Assembly (NCBI GenBank): GCA_048173955.1
Contig: DBEYOB010000186.1
Location: 1-60,437 of the forward strand
Length of the DNA stretch: 60,437 nucleotides
From: CAZUFB01 sp048173955
GTDB lineage: Bacteria; Actinomycetota; Coriobacteriia; Coriobacteriales; UMGS124
Reading direction: 5' to 3'
A model generated the notes under the pieces. The model searched no databases, was not told the origin of the DNA, and was given only the letters and a program-made list of their open reading frames with translations. Positions 27,207 to 35,843 of this stretch are shown here, in pieces; the stretch's first letter is position 1, and each line of letters starts with the position of its first letter. The translations under genes were made by a program, and so were the position numbers.

Positions 27207-28399
27207 GCCCCGCCCCGCGGAGGTACTTCGACCATGCGGCGTCGAGCCCGATGAACGACGCCTGCAGGGCCGCCCTGGAGGCCTGCGACGCGCAGGGCTG
27301 GCGTGGCGCGAACCCCAACTCCCTGCACAGCTCGGGACGCCGCGCGTTCGAGGCGCTCGAAGACGCCCGTCTGCGCCTCGCCCGCGCCCTGGGATGCCGG
27401 CGCCCCTCCGAGGTCGTCCTGACGAGCGGGGGCACCGAGTCGAACAACCTCGCCGTGCGCGGCATCGCCCTGGCGGTCGCGGAGCGGCGTCCCGGACGGT
27501 GCCGCGTCCTCGTCTCGTCCCTCGAGCACGACTCGGTCCTCGACGCGGCGGAGTCCCTCGTCCGCGGAGGCACGTTCCGCGTCGAGCGCATCCCGGCGAC
27601 GCGCTCGGGCACCGTCGACCTCGAGGCGCTCGAGGGCATGCTCGCGGACGACGTCGCCCTGGTGAGCGTCATGGCGGCCAACAACGAAACGGGGCGCGTG
27701 CAGCCGGTCGCCGAGGCCGCCGGGCTGGCCCATGCGCGCGGGGCGCTCTTCCACACCGACGCCGTCCAGGCGTTCGGCCACATCCCGTTCGACGTCGCCC
27801 GGCTCGGGGTCGATGCGGCGAGCGTCGCCGCCCACAAGCTCGGCGGCCCGGTCGGCGTCGGCGCGCTCTACCTGAAGGCGCGCACGCCCGTCGTCCCCCA
27901 GATCGTCGGCGGCGGCCAGGAGGGCGGCCTGCGCTCCGGCACCCAGGACGTGCGCGGGGCGTGCGCCTTCGCGGCGGTCGCCGACGACGCGCTCGAGCAC
28001 CTTCCCTCCCGCTCCGCCGCGATTCATTCGATGGCGCGGGACCTCGTCGTGCGCCTGTGCCGTCCGGAGTCGCCGGTCGCCCGCGAGACGGTCGCCCTGC
28101 CGCGCGAGGGGAACTTCGTCCCGGGAATCGTCCACCTGATCGTCCCGGGGCACCAGACCGAGGGCCTCGTCCTCGCCCTCGACGAGGGGGGCTTCGAGGT
28201 CGCCGGCGGCTCGGCGTGCTCTTCGGGCTCCCTCGAGCCGAGCCACGTGCTCACGGCGATGGGCCTTGTGCGCGACGACGCGTTCTGCGCGCTGCGCGTC
28301 TCGTTCGACCACCGGACGCCTCCCGAGGACTGCGCGGCGCTGGCGGCGGCGATCGAGGAGGTCTGCGCGCGCGATGCGGTCCGGGGGAGGGGCAGGTGA
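27203..28399 (+). CDS. NifS/IscS-type cysteine desulfurase
   Basis: A class V PLP aminotransferase-fold enzyme that removes sulfur from cysteine for iron-sulfur clusters or thio-modified tRNA. The 398 residues start with RRYFDHAASSPM, contain TSGGTESNNLAVRG, the PLP lysine in SVAAHKLGGPVGVGALY, and the sulfur-accepting cysteine in AGGSACSSGS. No scaffold gene (iscU/sufU) or thiI/mnmA is adjacent, so the acceptor is unknown. It overlaps rpe at one end and the PHP gene at the other. Confidence 0.9.
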   Translation: MSPAPRRYFDHAASSPMNDACRAALEACDAQGWRGANPNSLHSSGRRAFEALEDARLRLARALGCRRPSEVVLTSGGTESNNLAVRGIALAVAERRPGRCRVLVSSLEHDSVLDAAESLVRGGTFRVERIPATRSGTVDLEALEGMLADDVALVSVMAANNETGRVQPVAEAAGLAHARGALFHTDAVQAFGHIPFDVARLGVDAASVAAHKLGGPVGVGALYLKARTPVVPQIVGGGQEGGLRSGTQDVRGACAFAAVADDALEHLPSRSAAIHSMARDLVVRLCRPESPVARETVALPREGNFVPGIVHLIVPGHQTEGLVLALDEGGFEVAGGSACSSGSLEPSHVLTAMGLVRDDAFCALRVSFDHRTPPEDCAALAAAIEEVCARDAVRGRGR

Positions 28400-29211
28400 G
28401 CGGCGTGGAGCTCGTCGACTGCCACGTGCACTCCGCCTTCTCGGACGGGTCGTCGACCATTTCGGACAACGTCGCGCGCGCATGCGAGCTCGGCGTGAGG
28501 ACGCTGTGCTGCACCGACCATCTGACGCTGCCCGCCTCGATCGACCCGGCGTGCGAGGTCTCCGTCGCCGAAGCGGACCTCGACCCGTATGTGCGGGAGG
28601 TGCTTGCGGCGCGGGAGCGCTTCCCCGAGGTCGACGTCGTGCTCGGGTTCGAGGCGGACTACTACCCGGGTTGCGAGGAGAACGTCGCCCGCTGGGCCGC
28701 CCGCGCCACCTTCCTCCTCGGCTCCGTCCACATGCTCGACGGCCGCTGGATCGACGACCTCGGCGACCTGTCGTATTGGGAGGAGGAGGGGACCGGGGCC
28801 GTATGGGAGCGCTATTTCGAGGTGTGGGCGCAGGCCTGCTCGTCTCCCTGCGGGTTCGATTCGATGGCCCACCCGGATCTGGTCTCCATCCTGGGAAGGT
28901 ATCCGGACGGGGGCACGGTCGGGCGCCTGTACCGGAGCGCCGCGGAGGCCGCGTCCGCCGCGGGGGTGCGCGTCGAGGTCAACACGGCCGGCGTCCTGAA
29001 GCCCGTCGGGCGGATGTATCCCGACCCCCGCCTGCTCGAGCTGTTCTGCGCCGCCGGCGTGCGCCTGACGGTGGGCTCGGACGCGCACGGCGCCGGCCGC
29101 GTCGCCGCCGGCATCGCCGAGGCGTACGGGCTCGCCTACCGCGCGGGCTACCGCTCCGTCGACGTCCCGACGTCCGACGGCGGCTGGCGCGAGGTTTCTC
29201 TGGAACCCTGA
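28396..29211 (+). CDS. PHP-domain phosphatase, histidinol-phosphatase (HisJ) like
   Basis: A 271-residue PHP-superfamily hydrolase. Metal ligands are visible in DCHVHSAFSDGS, CCTDHLTLP, GFEADYYPG, LGSVHMLDG and near the end GSDAHGAG. The overall layout matches HisK/HisJ-type histidinol phosphatases, the histidine biosynthesis step releasing phosphate, but no his genes are near, so another phosphoester is possible. The GTG at 28396 overlaps the preceding stop and follows GGGGGAGGGGCAG; a GTG at 28405 is the alternative start. Confidence 0.8.
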   Translation: MSGVELVDCHVHSAFSDGSSTISDNVARACELGVRTLCCTDHLTLPASIDPACEVSVAEADLDPYVREVLAARERFPEVDVVLGFEADYYPGCEENVARWAARATFLLGSVHMLDGRWIDDLGDLSYWEEEGTGAVWERYFEVWAQACSSPCGFDSMAHPDLVSILGRYPDGGTVGRLYRSAAEAASAAGVRVEVNTAGVLKPVGRMYPDPRLLELFCAAGVRLTVGSDAHGAGRVAAGIAEAYGLAYRAGYRSVDVPTSDGGWREVSLEP

Positions 29212-29248
29212 GTCGGTGCCGGTGGCGGCGCCATGTGAGGAGGTTGCC

Positions 29249-30103
29249 ATGGGGGAGGTCTGCCAGGGTGGGACCGTCGGTCGAAGCGGCGTTCGATTCG
29301 CCTGGCCGTGCACGGTCGGGACGCTCGAGCGCACGCTCTTCGAGGTCTTTCCAGCGAGCTGGGCCGAGGCGTGGGACCATGTGGGCCTTGCGGTCGGCGA
29401 CCCGCTCGCCCGGGTCTGCCGGATCGCCGTCGCGCTCGACGCGACGGCGGCCAACGTGGTGCGGGCGGCGGAGGAGGGGGCGAACGTCCTGCTGACCCAC
29501 CACCCCGTCTGCCTCGAGGCCCCGCGCCTCATCGCCCCGCGCGCCTCCGGCTCGCCGCTCGCGTCCGCGTGCCTGTGGGAGGCCGTGTCCCGCGGCGTGG
29601 CGTGCATCGCGATGCACACGAACCTCGACCGCTCGCCCCGGGCCACGGGGCGCCTGCCGCGCATGCTCGGGCTCATCCCGTCCTGCGGCATCGAGCGCGG
29701 CAGGGACGAGGCGTCCGGCAGGCTCGGCTCGGTCGCAGACCTGGGCGACGGCGTCACCCTCGACGGGTTCGCCCTGCGCTGCCGCGCGGTGTTCGGGCGC
29801 GTCGCGCAGGTCTACGGGGACGGTTCGTCCGCCGTCCGCCGCGCGGCGTTCTTCACCGGAAGCCTCGGCTCGTGCGGCGAGGATGCCCTCGCGGCGGAGG
29901 CGGACGTCGTGGTATGTGGGGAATGCGGCTATCATCGCGCTCTCGACCTGGTTGAACGGGGTTGTGCGGTTATAATCGTCGGACACGATGCCTCAGAGGC
30001 GCCCCTGGCGGACCTGCTTGCCGAGGAGCTCGCCGCGTGCGGGGTCCCCGCGGGGTCCCTCGTGCGCCTCGACGACCCCTGCACGTGGCACGAGCTGGCG
30101 TGA
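29249..30103 (+). CDS. Nif3-like dinuclear metal centre protein (GTP cyclohydrolase I type 2/YbgI family)
   Basis: A 284-residue Nif3/DUF34 protein, a conserved family with a two-metal site and no agreed function. Family marks are AEAWDHVGLAVGDP, ANVLLTHHPVCLEAP (metal-binding histidines), ACIAMHTNLDRS and, near the end, VCGECGYHRALDLVERG and IIVGHDASE. The ATG at 29249 is preceded by TGAGGAGG. It is followed by a zinc-ribbon coiled-coil gene, a pairing (Nif3 with the CT398/DUF164 family) that also occurs in mycobacteria. Confidence 0.88.
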   Translation: MGEVCQGGTVGRSGVRFAWPCTVGTLERTLFEVFPASWAEAWDHVGLAVGDPLARVCRIAVALDATAANVVRAAEEGANVLLTHHPVCLEAPRLIAPRASGSPLASACLWEAVSRGVACIAMHTNLDRSPRATGRLPRMLGLIPSCGIERGRDEASGRLGSVADLGDGVTLDGFALRCRAVFGRVAQVYGDGSSAVRRAAFFTGSLGSCGEDALAAEADVVVCGECGYHRALDLVERGCAVIIVGHDASEAPLADLLAEELAACGVPAGSLVRLDDPCTWHELA

Positions 30104-30145
30104 GTGGCCAAATGTGACCGGCGGCGCCTCGCGGGAGGCGCTTGG

Positions 30146-30886
30146 ATGGAAGTGAGCCTGACTATGCAAATCGCGAGAGACCTCCTCGAGCTTCAACAGG
30201 TCGACCTCGGAATCCTGAGGGACCGCAAGGCGATCGACGCCATCCCCCAGGCCGCCCAGATACAGGAGGTCCGCTCGAAGCAGAAGGAGCTTGCCCGCCG
30301 GACGACGAAGATCGTCGGCCTCCTCAAGGACCAGCGCATCGAGGAGGAGGACAACGACGGCCGCCGCGCGACGCTGACGCGCCACGTCGAGGAAGTCAAG
30401 CTCGACAACGACCAGACCACCGACTTCAGGCGCGTCCAGAGCAACAACGCCGAGCTCGACCGCCTGGCCAAGCGCCTCGAGAAGGTCGACTTCAACCAGA
30501 AGAAGGTCCGCGCTGAGATCGAGCGCCTCGAGGGCGTGCTCGAGCAGGCGCGCCAGATCAAGGCACGCCTCGACGCGCGCGAGGCCCAGCTCCTCGAGGA
30601 GTTCAAGGCCGCCGCCTCTGAGCTCAAGGAGGACCTGCAGGGTCTGGTCGACCGCCGCGCCGCGCTCGTCGAATCCATCCCCCGGGACATGCTCGACCGC
30701 TACGCCGCCAGCTGCAAGGCGCACGGGCAGATCGGCATCTCCGAGCTCAAGGGCCGGACGTGCTCGGGCTGCGGCGTCGAGCTCCAGCAGTCGCAGATCG
30801 AGTCGCTGCGCCGCGGGCCCGACATCACCTCGTGCCCTGTGTGCGGCCGCATGCTGGTGGTGCGCGCGCAGGGCGAGGGCGCGTAG
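30146..30886 (+). CDS. CT398-like coiled-coil protein with C4 zinc ribbon
   Basis: A 246-residue protein with an N-terminal long coiled coil (about residues 10-180, dense in Lys, Glu, Arg, Leu heptads) and a C-terminal zinc ribbon, C-S-G-C-G ... C-P-V-C-G. This is the DUF164/zf-RING_7 family, suspected to bind nucleic acid; no function is established. Start ATG 30146 follows GGGAGGCGC; ATG 30164 and GTG 30104 are alternatives. It is the last gene of the long plus-strand run, 42 bases after the Nif3-like gene and before a GC hairpin. Confidence 0.85.
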   Translation: MEVSLTMQIARDLLELQQVDLGILRDRKAIDAIPQAAQIQEVRSKQKELARRTTKIVGLLKDQRIEEEDNDGRRATLTRHVEEVKLDNDQTTDFRRVQSNNAELDRLAKRLEKVDFNQKKVRAEIERLEGVLEQARQIKARLDAREAQLLEEFKAAASELKEDLQGLVDRRAALVESIPRDMLDRYAASCKAHGQIGISELKGRTCSGCGVELQQSQIESLRRGPDITSCPVCGRMLVVRAQGEGA

Positions 30887-30904
30887 CTCCGGCCTCGTCT
30901 TTGC

Positions 30905-30940
30905 GCGCCCCCGTCCGGCCTTTCCGCCGGGCGGGGGCGC
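30905..30940 (+). terminator. GC-rich hairpin after the zinc-ribbon gene
   Basis: A 15-base-pair stem (30905-30919 with 30926-30940, one G-T pair) closes a CTTTCC loop 18 bases past the stop codon. No U-tract follows. Similar in core sequence to the hairpin after proS. Confidence 0.6.
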
Positions 30941-30984
30941 TGTGGCCGGTTGCCGTAGCTCCTGCGTAGATTGCGGCGGACTGT

Positions 30985-31014
30985 TGACCCGGCCTCGACT
31001 TTGACCCTACAATA
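30985..31014 (+). promoter_or_regulatory. Probable sigma-70-type promoter of rny
   Basis: TTGACC (30985-30990) and TACAAT (31009-31014) are separated by 18 bases in a locally AT-richer stretch, about 190 bases before the rny ATG. Close to consensus at both boxes. Confidence 0.6.
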
Positions 31015-31202
31015 ATCACTGCATTTGTGATTATCCTCGTTTATGCGAGTTTTGATTATAGGCACGTCTCAAAACTTCAAGCACGCTACGCGGTCCTCAC
31101 GATGCCGGACGTCCTACGTGCGGCACGGTAAGCCACCTTGCCGGCGCTCGGCGTTCGTCCCTGTATCGAAACGCACCACTGACGAAGCCGGGAGGTAGGA
31201 AC

Positions 31203-32786
31203 ATGGACCCCATCACCATTGCAATCTGTGTTGTTGTCGCGATCGTCTTGATCGCCATCGGTGCCGCCTTCGGCCTGCTTTTTGCCAGCAACAACGCCCA
31301 GGGCAAGCTCAGCCGCGCCAAGAGCGAGGCGACCAAGGTCGTGAGCGAGGCCGAAAAGCAGGCCGAGACCATCAAGAAGGAGGCCGTCCTCAGCGCGAAG
31401 GAGGAGACCATCCGCATCAAGCAGGCGGCCGACGAGGAGATCCTGAAGAAGAAGCAGGCGAACGAGGAGGAGCAGCGCCAGCGCACCGGCGAGATGCGCG
31501 AGCGCGAGAACAGGCTCCTGCAGAGGGAGGAGTCGCTCGACCGCCGAAGCGACTCGCTCGACAAGCGCGAGCACCAGCTCTCCAGCGAGGCTGGCCAGAT
31601 CGAGAAGCGCCAGCGCGAGGCCGACGAGCTCGTGGCGCGCCACACGCGCGAGCTCGAGCGCATCAGCGGCCTCACGGTCGACGACGCGCACCGCGAGCTG
31701 CTCGACCGCGTCCGCGACGACGTGACGCGCCAGTCCGCCACCATCATCCGCGAGAACGAGCAGCGCGTCCGCCTCGAGTGCGAGCGCACGGCGCGCTCCA
31801 TCCTGTCGACCGCCATCCAGCGCTGCGCCTCCGACCACGTGGGCGAGGTCACCCTCACCACGGTCCACATCCCCTCCGACGACCTCAAGGGCCGCATCAT
31901 CGGGCGCGAGGGGCGCAACATCCGCACCTTCGAGCAGATGACGGGCGTCAACCTCATCATCGACGACACGCCTGAGACGGTGCAGCTCTCGAGCTTCGAC
32001 CCGGTCCGCCGCGAGATCGCGCGCGTCACCCTCGAGAACCTCATCGCCGACGGGCGCATCCACCCCGCCCGCATCGAGGAGCTGTTCAACAAGGCTACCG
32101 ACCAGGTCAACGCCAAGGTCCTCGAGGCCGGCGAGCAGGTCTGCTTCGACCTCGAGGTCCACGACCTGCACCCCGAGCTCGTCCGCACGCTCGGCTCGCT
32201 ACGCTACCGCACCTCCTACGGCCAGAACGTCCTCAACCACTCCATCGAGGTCGCCCAGCTGTGCCAGATTATGGCCGACGAGCTGGGGATGGACCCCGCG
32301 CCCTTCAAGCGGGCGGGCCTTCTCCACGACATCGGCAAGGCGATCGACCATCAGGTCGAAGGGCCCCACGCGGTGATCGGCGCCGACCTCGCGCGCCGCT
32401 ACGGGGAGCAGCCGGCGATCGTGCACGCCATCGAGGCGCACCACAACGACGTCGACCCCTCGAGCGTGCTCGACATCATCGTCCAGGCGGCCGACGCCGT
32501 CTCCGCCGCCCGCCCCGGGGCGCGCCGCGAGTCCGCGGAGGCGTACATCAAGCGCCTCGAGAAGCTCGAGGAGATCTCCAACTCGCACCGCGGCGTCGAG
32601 CGCACCTACGCCATGCAGGCCGGGCGTGAGATTCGCGTCATGGTCAAGCCCGAGGAGATCTCCGACTCCGAGGCCGTCGTCCTCGCGCACGACATCGCCA
32701 CCGAGATCGAGGAGAAGATGGAGTACCCCGGTCAGGTGAAGGTCGTGGTGATCCGCGAGAGCCGTGCGACCGACATCGCGAAGTAG
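31203..32786 (+). CDS. rny: Ribonuclease Y
   Basis: RNase Y is the membrane-anchored endoribonuclease that starts mRNA decay in many Gram-positive bacteria. The 527 residues comprise an N-terminal membrane helix (about 3-28), a long charged coiled coil (about 30-195), a KH domain with LKGRIIGREGRNIRTFE, and an HD domain with LLHDIGKAIDHQ (metal-binding His-Asp) and HHND. ATG 31203 follows GGGAGGTAGGAAC. Downstream order rny, GHKL ATPase, spoVS, miaB recalls the Bacillus rny-ymdB-spoVS-...-miaB neighbourhood, with the ATPase gene in the place of ymdB. Confidence 0.96.
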   Translation: MDPITIAICVVVAIVLIAIGAAFGLLFASNNAQGKLSRAKSEATKVVSEAEKQAETIKKEAVLSAKEETIRIKQAADEEILKKKQANEEEQRQRTGEMRERENRLLQREESLDRRSDSLDKREHQLSSEAGQIEKRQREADELVARHTRELERISGLTVDDAHRELLDRVRDDVTRQSATIIRENEQRVRLECERTARSILSTAIQRCASDHVGEVTLTTVHIPSDDLKGRIIGREGRNIRTFEQMTGVNLIIDDTPETVQLSSFDPVRREIARVTLENLIADGRIHPARIEELFNKATDQVNAKVLEAGEQVCFDLEVHDLHPELVRTLGSLRYRTSYGQNVLNHSIEVAQLCQIMADELGMDPAPFKRAGLLHDIGKAIDHQVEGPHAVIGADLARRYGEQPAIVHAIEAHHNDVDPSSVLDIIVQAADAVSAARPGARRESAEAYIKRLEKLEEISNSHRGVERTYAMQAGREIRVMVKPEEISDSEAVVLAHDIATEIEEKMEYPGQVKVVVIRESRATDIAK

Positions 32787-32799
32787 GCGGACGGGCGGC

Positions 32800-33912
32800 A
32801 TGTCGGACCCGGCAATCAGCGGCGGCGCCGAGCCCGCCGACGGCGGGCTGGTCGATTTCGTCGCCCGCGTGGTGGGCGAGGGGCCGCTTCGCGTTGAGGA
32901 GACGCTCGGGGCGGGCTTCGTCCGCCTCCGCGTCTCCGAGGCGGAACGCCGACAGGCGAAGCACGACATCCGCTGGGTCGAGGACGCGGCGATCGAGCTG
33001 CTCCGCAACTCTCGCGACGCGGGCGCCAGGCGGATCTTCCTCGCCACGGCCCGCGAGGGGGACCGGCGCACCCTTCTTGTCGTCGACGACGGCGCGGGAA
33101 TCCCCGAGACCATGTGGGACCGCGTGTTCGAGGCGCGCGTCACCTCGAAGCTCGACACGATGTCGATGGACCGCTGGGGTGTCCACGGCCGCGGGATGGC
33201 GCTGTTCTCCATCCGCCAGAACGCCCTCGAGGCGCGCGTCTGCGCCTCGTTCCCCGGCGGGGGCTGCTCCCTTTCGGTCGCCTTCGACTGCCCCTCCCTT
33301 CCCGAACGCGCGGACCAGTCGACGTGGCCACGCGTGGGCAAGGGCGAGGACGGCCGTCCCGCCGCGGTGCGCGGCCCCCACAACATCGTGCGCACCGCCG
33401 TCGAGTTCGCCCTCGAGTCACGCGGCGCCGTCGACGTCTACCTGGGCACCCCCGCCGAGATCCTTGCGGCGCTCGTCGAGGTCGGGTGCGCCCATCTGGC
33501 CGCCCTTCCCGCGTCTTCCGAGGACGGCGCGCCCGCCGACCTGCCGATCTGGCTTTGGCCAGCCTGCGCGGTCGATGCGCGGGGGCTTGCCGAAGCCGCC
33601 GGGCGGATCGGGATTGACGTGTCGGAGCGCACCTGCTACCGCATCCTCAACGGGGAGTTTGCCCCCGCGGAAACCTTGGTCGAGCGCGTCCTGCCGGGTG
33701 GGGGAGGTGCCCCCGCCGCGTCAGTCGACCTCCTTCGCGACCGACGCGGCCTCAAGGTTGCCCCTTCGGACCTCGCCGACTTCACGCAGGCCCTGCGCTC
33801 CGCATTCGGCATCCTGGGGGAGCGGTACTATCTCGGCCTGCGCGGCGAGCCGCAGGTCCGCATCGCGCGCGACTCGGTCGTCGTGACGTTCGACATCGAG
33901 AAGGAAATGTAG
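32800..33912 (+). CDS. Stand-alone GHKL-type ATPase, function unknown
   Basis: A 370-residue protein with a histidine-kinase/Hsp90/MutL-like ATP-binding fold: N box E66-LLRN70 in AIELLRNSRDAGA, G1 box VVDDGAGIP (residues 94-102), and a glycine-rich lid WGVHGRGMALFSI (126-138). No HisKA dimerisation, receiver, membrane or MutL/Hsp90 C-terminal domain is evident; the second half (about 150-370) matches nothing I recognise. It starts 13 bases after the rny stop, so it is probably co-transcribed with rny, and precedes spoVS. Orphan GHKL proteins of this kind are usually labelled ATP-binding protein. It could couple ATP binding to RNA decay or to another conformational switch; that is speculation. 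Confidence 0.75.
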   Translation: MSDPAISGGAEPADGGLVDFVARVVGEGPLRVEETLGAGFVRLRVSEAERRQAKHDIRWVEDAAIELLRNSRDAGARRIFLATAREGDRRTLLVVDDGAGIPETMWDRVFEARVTSKLDTMSMDRWGVHGRGMALFSIRQNALEARVCASFPGGGCSLSVAFDCPSLPERADQSTWPRVGKGEDGRPAAVRGPHNIVRTAVEFALESRGAVDVYLGTPAEILAALVEVGCAHLAALPASSEDGAPADLPIWLWPACAVDARGLAEAAGRIGIDVSERTCYRILNGEFAPAETLVERVLPGGGGAPAASVDLLRDRRGLKVAPSDLADFTQALRSAFGILGERYYLGLRGEPQVRIARDSVVVTFDIEKEM

Positions 33913-34070
33913 GGCCTTGACGCGTGTAATGAGGATAAACGGCGTAATTTTGCATCCCCTCCCGTCCACGAGCAGGCCCGATGGGTTTATCTGCGCATCG
34001 CTATCGTCTAAAATCTGCCCGGTGTACATCGTATGTGCGGCTGCACGGTGCGTCCGCTAACGGAGCGTTG

Positions 34071-34368
34071 ATGGATTACTTAAAAGTCTCGAGCAAATCT
34101 TCGCCGGCGAGCGTGGCCGGCGCCATCGCCGGCCTCGTCAAAGACGGCATGCCGGTCGAGATACAGTCGGTCGGTGCGGGCGCCGTGAACCAGGCGATCA
34201 AGGCGATCGCGATCGCCCGGGGTTTTTTTGATCCCTTCCGGCATCGACGTCGCGTGCACCCCGTCGTTCCAGGACATACAGATCGACGGAGAGAGCCGCA
34301 CGGCGATCCGCCTCTCGGTGTTTCCCCATGCGGCGAGCATCCCCGTCATTGACGCGTCCTCTGCCTAG
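34071..34368 (+). pseudogene. spoVS: SpoVS-family protein, frameshifted at a T7 tract
   Basis: SpoVS is a small Alba-like nucleic-acid-binding protein; it affects sporulation and septation in Bacillus but also occurs in non-sporulating bacteria. Residues 1-53 (MDYLKVSSKS, IQSVGAGAVNQAIKAIAIAR, GF) match the family closely. The seven Ts at 34223-34229 then shift the frame: as written the protein ends at 34352 with a 40-residue unrelated tail. With six Ts it continues into the conserved LIPSGIDVACTPSFQDIQI and DGESRTAIRLSV and ends at TAG 34366-34368 (98 residues, against about 86 in Bacillus). CGGAG precedes the ATG. A sequencing indel, a true mutation or RNA polymerase slippage are all possible. 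Confidence 0.85.
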
Positions 34369-34433
34369 CGCGCCTTGCGCGCGTTTTCCCGCACGGCGCC
34401 CTATCGGTCGCAGAACGCAAAGGAGCCTGCCCC

Positions 34434-35843
34434 ATGTCCTCTCCGTTGATTCCAGCGGGCGCGTGCGCGCCTGCAGGCGGCGACAACGCGCTTCAGCCGC
34501 TGCAGGGCACCACCTACCTCGTCCGTGTGTTCGGCTGCCAGATGAACTTCCACGACGGCGAGCGCATCCGCGGAATGCTCGAGGCCGCCGGCTCCCTTCC
34601 CGTCGACGCGGTCGAGGATGCCGACTTCGTCGTCTACGTCACCTGCTGCGTGCGCGAGGCCGCCGACACGCGTCTCTACGGGCAGGTCTCCTCGATGCGC
34701 AACATCCCCCCGCGCCGCGAGGGGTCGCACCGCGTCGTGGCGGTGGGCGGGTGCATCGGGCAGCGCGACGGCGAGCGGCTCTTCGAGACGCTCGGCAACG
34801 TCGACGTCGTGTTCGGCACCCACACGCTCTACCGCGTCCCGTCCCTGCTCGCGGAGGCCCTGAACGGCGGCAAGCGCCTCGTCGCCGTCGACGAGACCGA
34901 CGTCGCGGGCCGCACGTCGACCGACCTTCCGTCGAAGCGCGACGCGGGTTTCCATGCCTGGGTTCCCGTCACCTACGGCTGCAACAACTTCTGTACCTAC
35001 TGCATCGTTCCCTACGTGCGCGGCAGGGAGCACAGCCGCACCTTCGAGAGCGTCCTCGACGAGGTCGAGGGGCTGGTGGGGGAGGGCGTCCAGGAGATCA
35101 CCCTGCTCGGGCAAAACGTGAACTCCTACGGGCGCGACCTGTACGGGGAGCCGCGCTTCGCCGAGCTGCTGCGTGCCGTGGGGGGCACGGGCATCCCGCG
35201 CCTGCGGTTCGCCACGAGCCATCCCAAGGACCTGAGCGACGAGACGATCCGCGCCATGGCCGAGACCCCCGCGGTGATGCCCGCCCTGCACCTCCCCGCC
35301 CAGTCGGGTTCCTCGCGCATCCTGAAGCTCATGAACCGCACGTACGACCGTCAGCGCTACCTCGACCTGGTCGCGCGCATCCGCGAGGCCATTCCCGATA
35401 TCGCGCTTTCGACCGACCTGATCGTCGGGTTCCCGGGCGAGACGGAGGACGATTTCCTCGAGACGCTGTCCCTCGTCGAGGCGGTCGGCTACTCGCAGGT
35501 GTTCACCTTCATCTATTCCCGCCGGGAGGGCACCCCCGCCGCCTCCATGCCCGACGACACGCCGCACGAGGTCATCCAAGACCGCTTCGACCGCCTCGTC
35601 GACGTCGTGCAGCGCGGCGCGTTCCAGGCCAACCAGAAGGAGGCGGGTTCCGTGGTCCCGGTCCTGTTCGAAGGCCTTTCGAAGCGCGATTCCTCCATGC
35701 TGTCGGGCAGGAGCCCCAAGAACCAAACGGTCCACGCGCCCCTTCCCGCCGGGGCGCCCGTCGACGATTTCGTCGGCACGATACGCGACGTTCACGTCGA
35801 GGAAGCCCGTACCTGGTACCTGCGAGGCCGCCTTGTCCTCTAG
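34434..35843 (+). CDS. miaB: tRNA-2-methylthio-N6-dimethylallyladenosine synthase
   Basis: MiaB is a radical SAM methylthiotransferase that converts i6A37 to ms2i6A37 in tRNAs. The 469-residue protein has the N-terminal UPF0004 domain with FGCQMNFHDGER and a second-cluster cysteine in VGGCIG, the radical SAM motif C-N-N-F-C-T-Y-C in TYGCNNFCTYCIVPYVRG, and a C-terminal TRAM domain. The first 25 residues are unconserved. It overlaps miaA by 11 bases; the two enzymes act one after the other, MiaA first. rimO at 57671 is its paralogue. Confidence 0.95.
   Translation: MSSPLIPAGACAPAGGDNALQPLQGTTYLVRVFGCQMNFHDGERIRGMLEAAGSLPVDAVEDADFVVYVTCCVREAADTRLYGQVSSMRNIPPRREGSHRVVAVGGCIGQRDGERLFETLGNVDVVFGTHTLYRVPSLLAEALNGGKRLVAVDETDVAGRTSTDLPSKRDAGFHAWVPVTYGCNNFCTYCIVPYVRGREHSRTFESVLDEVEGLVGEGVQEITLLGQNVNSYGRDLYGEPRFAELLRAVGGTGIPRLRFATSHPKDLSDETIRAMAETPAVMPALHLPAQSGSSRILKLMNRTYDRQRYLDLVARIREAIPDIALSTDLIVGFPGETEDDFLETLSLVEAVGYSQVFTFIYSRREGTPAASMPDDTPHEVIQDRFDRLVDVVQRGAFQANQKEAGSVVPVLFEGLSKRDSSMLSGRSPKNQTVHAPLPAGAPVDDFVGTIRDVHVEEARTWYLRGRLVL

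Larger units (their letters stand above)
30887..31202 (+). other. Intergenic region before rny: hairpin and promoter
   Basis: 316 bases without a gene. A 15-base-pair GC hairpin occupies 30905-30940, a promoter-like pair lies at 30985-31014, and the rest (31015-31200) would be the rny leader. I looked for RNase P RNA here because rnpB neighbours this gene pair in other Actinomycetota; the region is too short and lacks the conserved P4 sequence. Confidence 0.5.

Noticed and set aside
30887..31202. RNase P RNA gene
   Set aside because: Considered because rnpB is near the Nif3/zinc-ribbon pair in other Actinomycetota, but the spacer is too short and lacks the conserved core.
34071..34352. 93-residue protein from the spoVS start as written
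   Set aside because: Only the first 53 residues are SpoVS-like; the tail is Arg/His/Pro-rich and is the wrong frame of the conserved second half.
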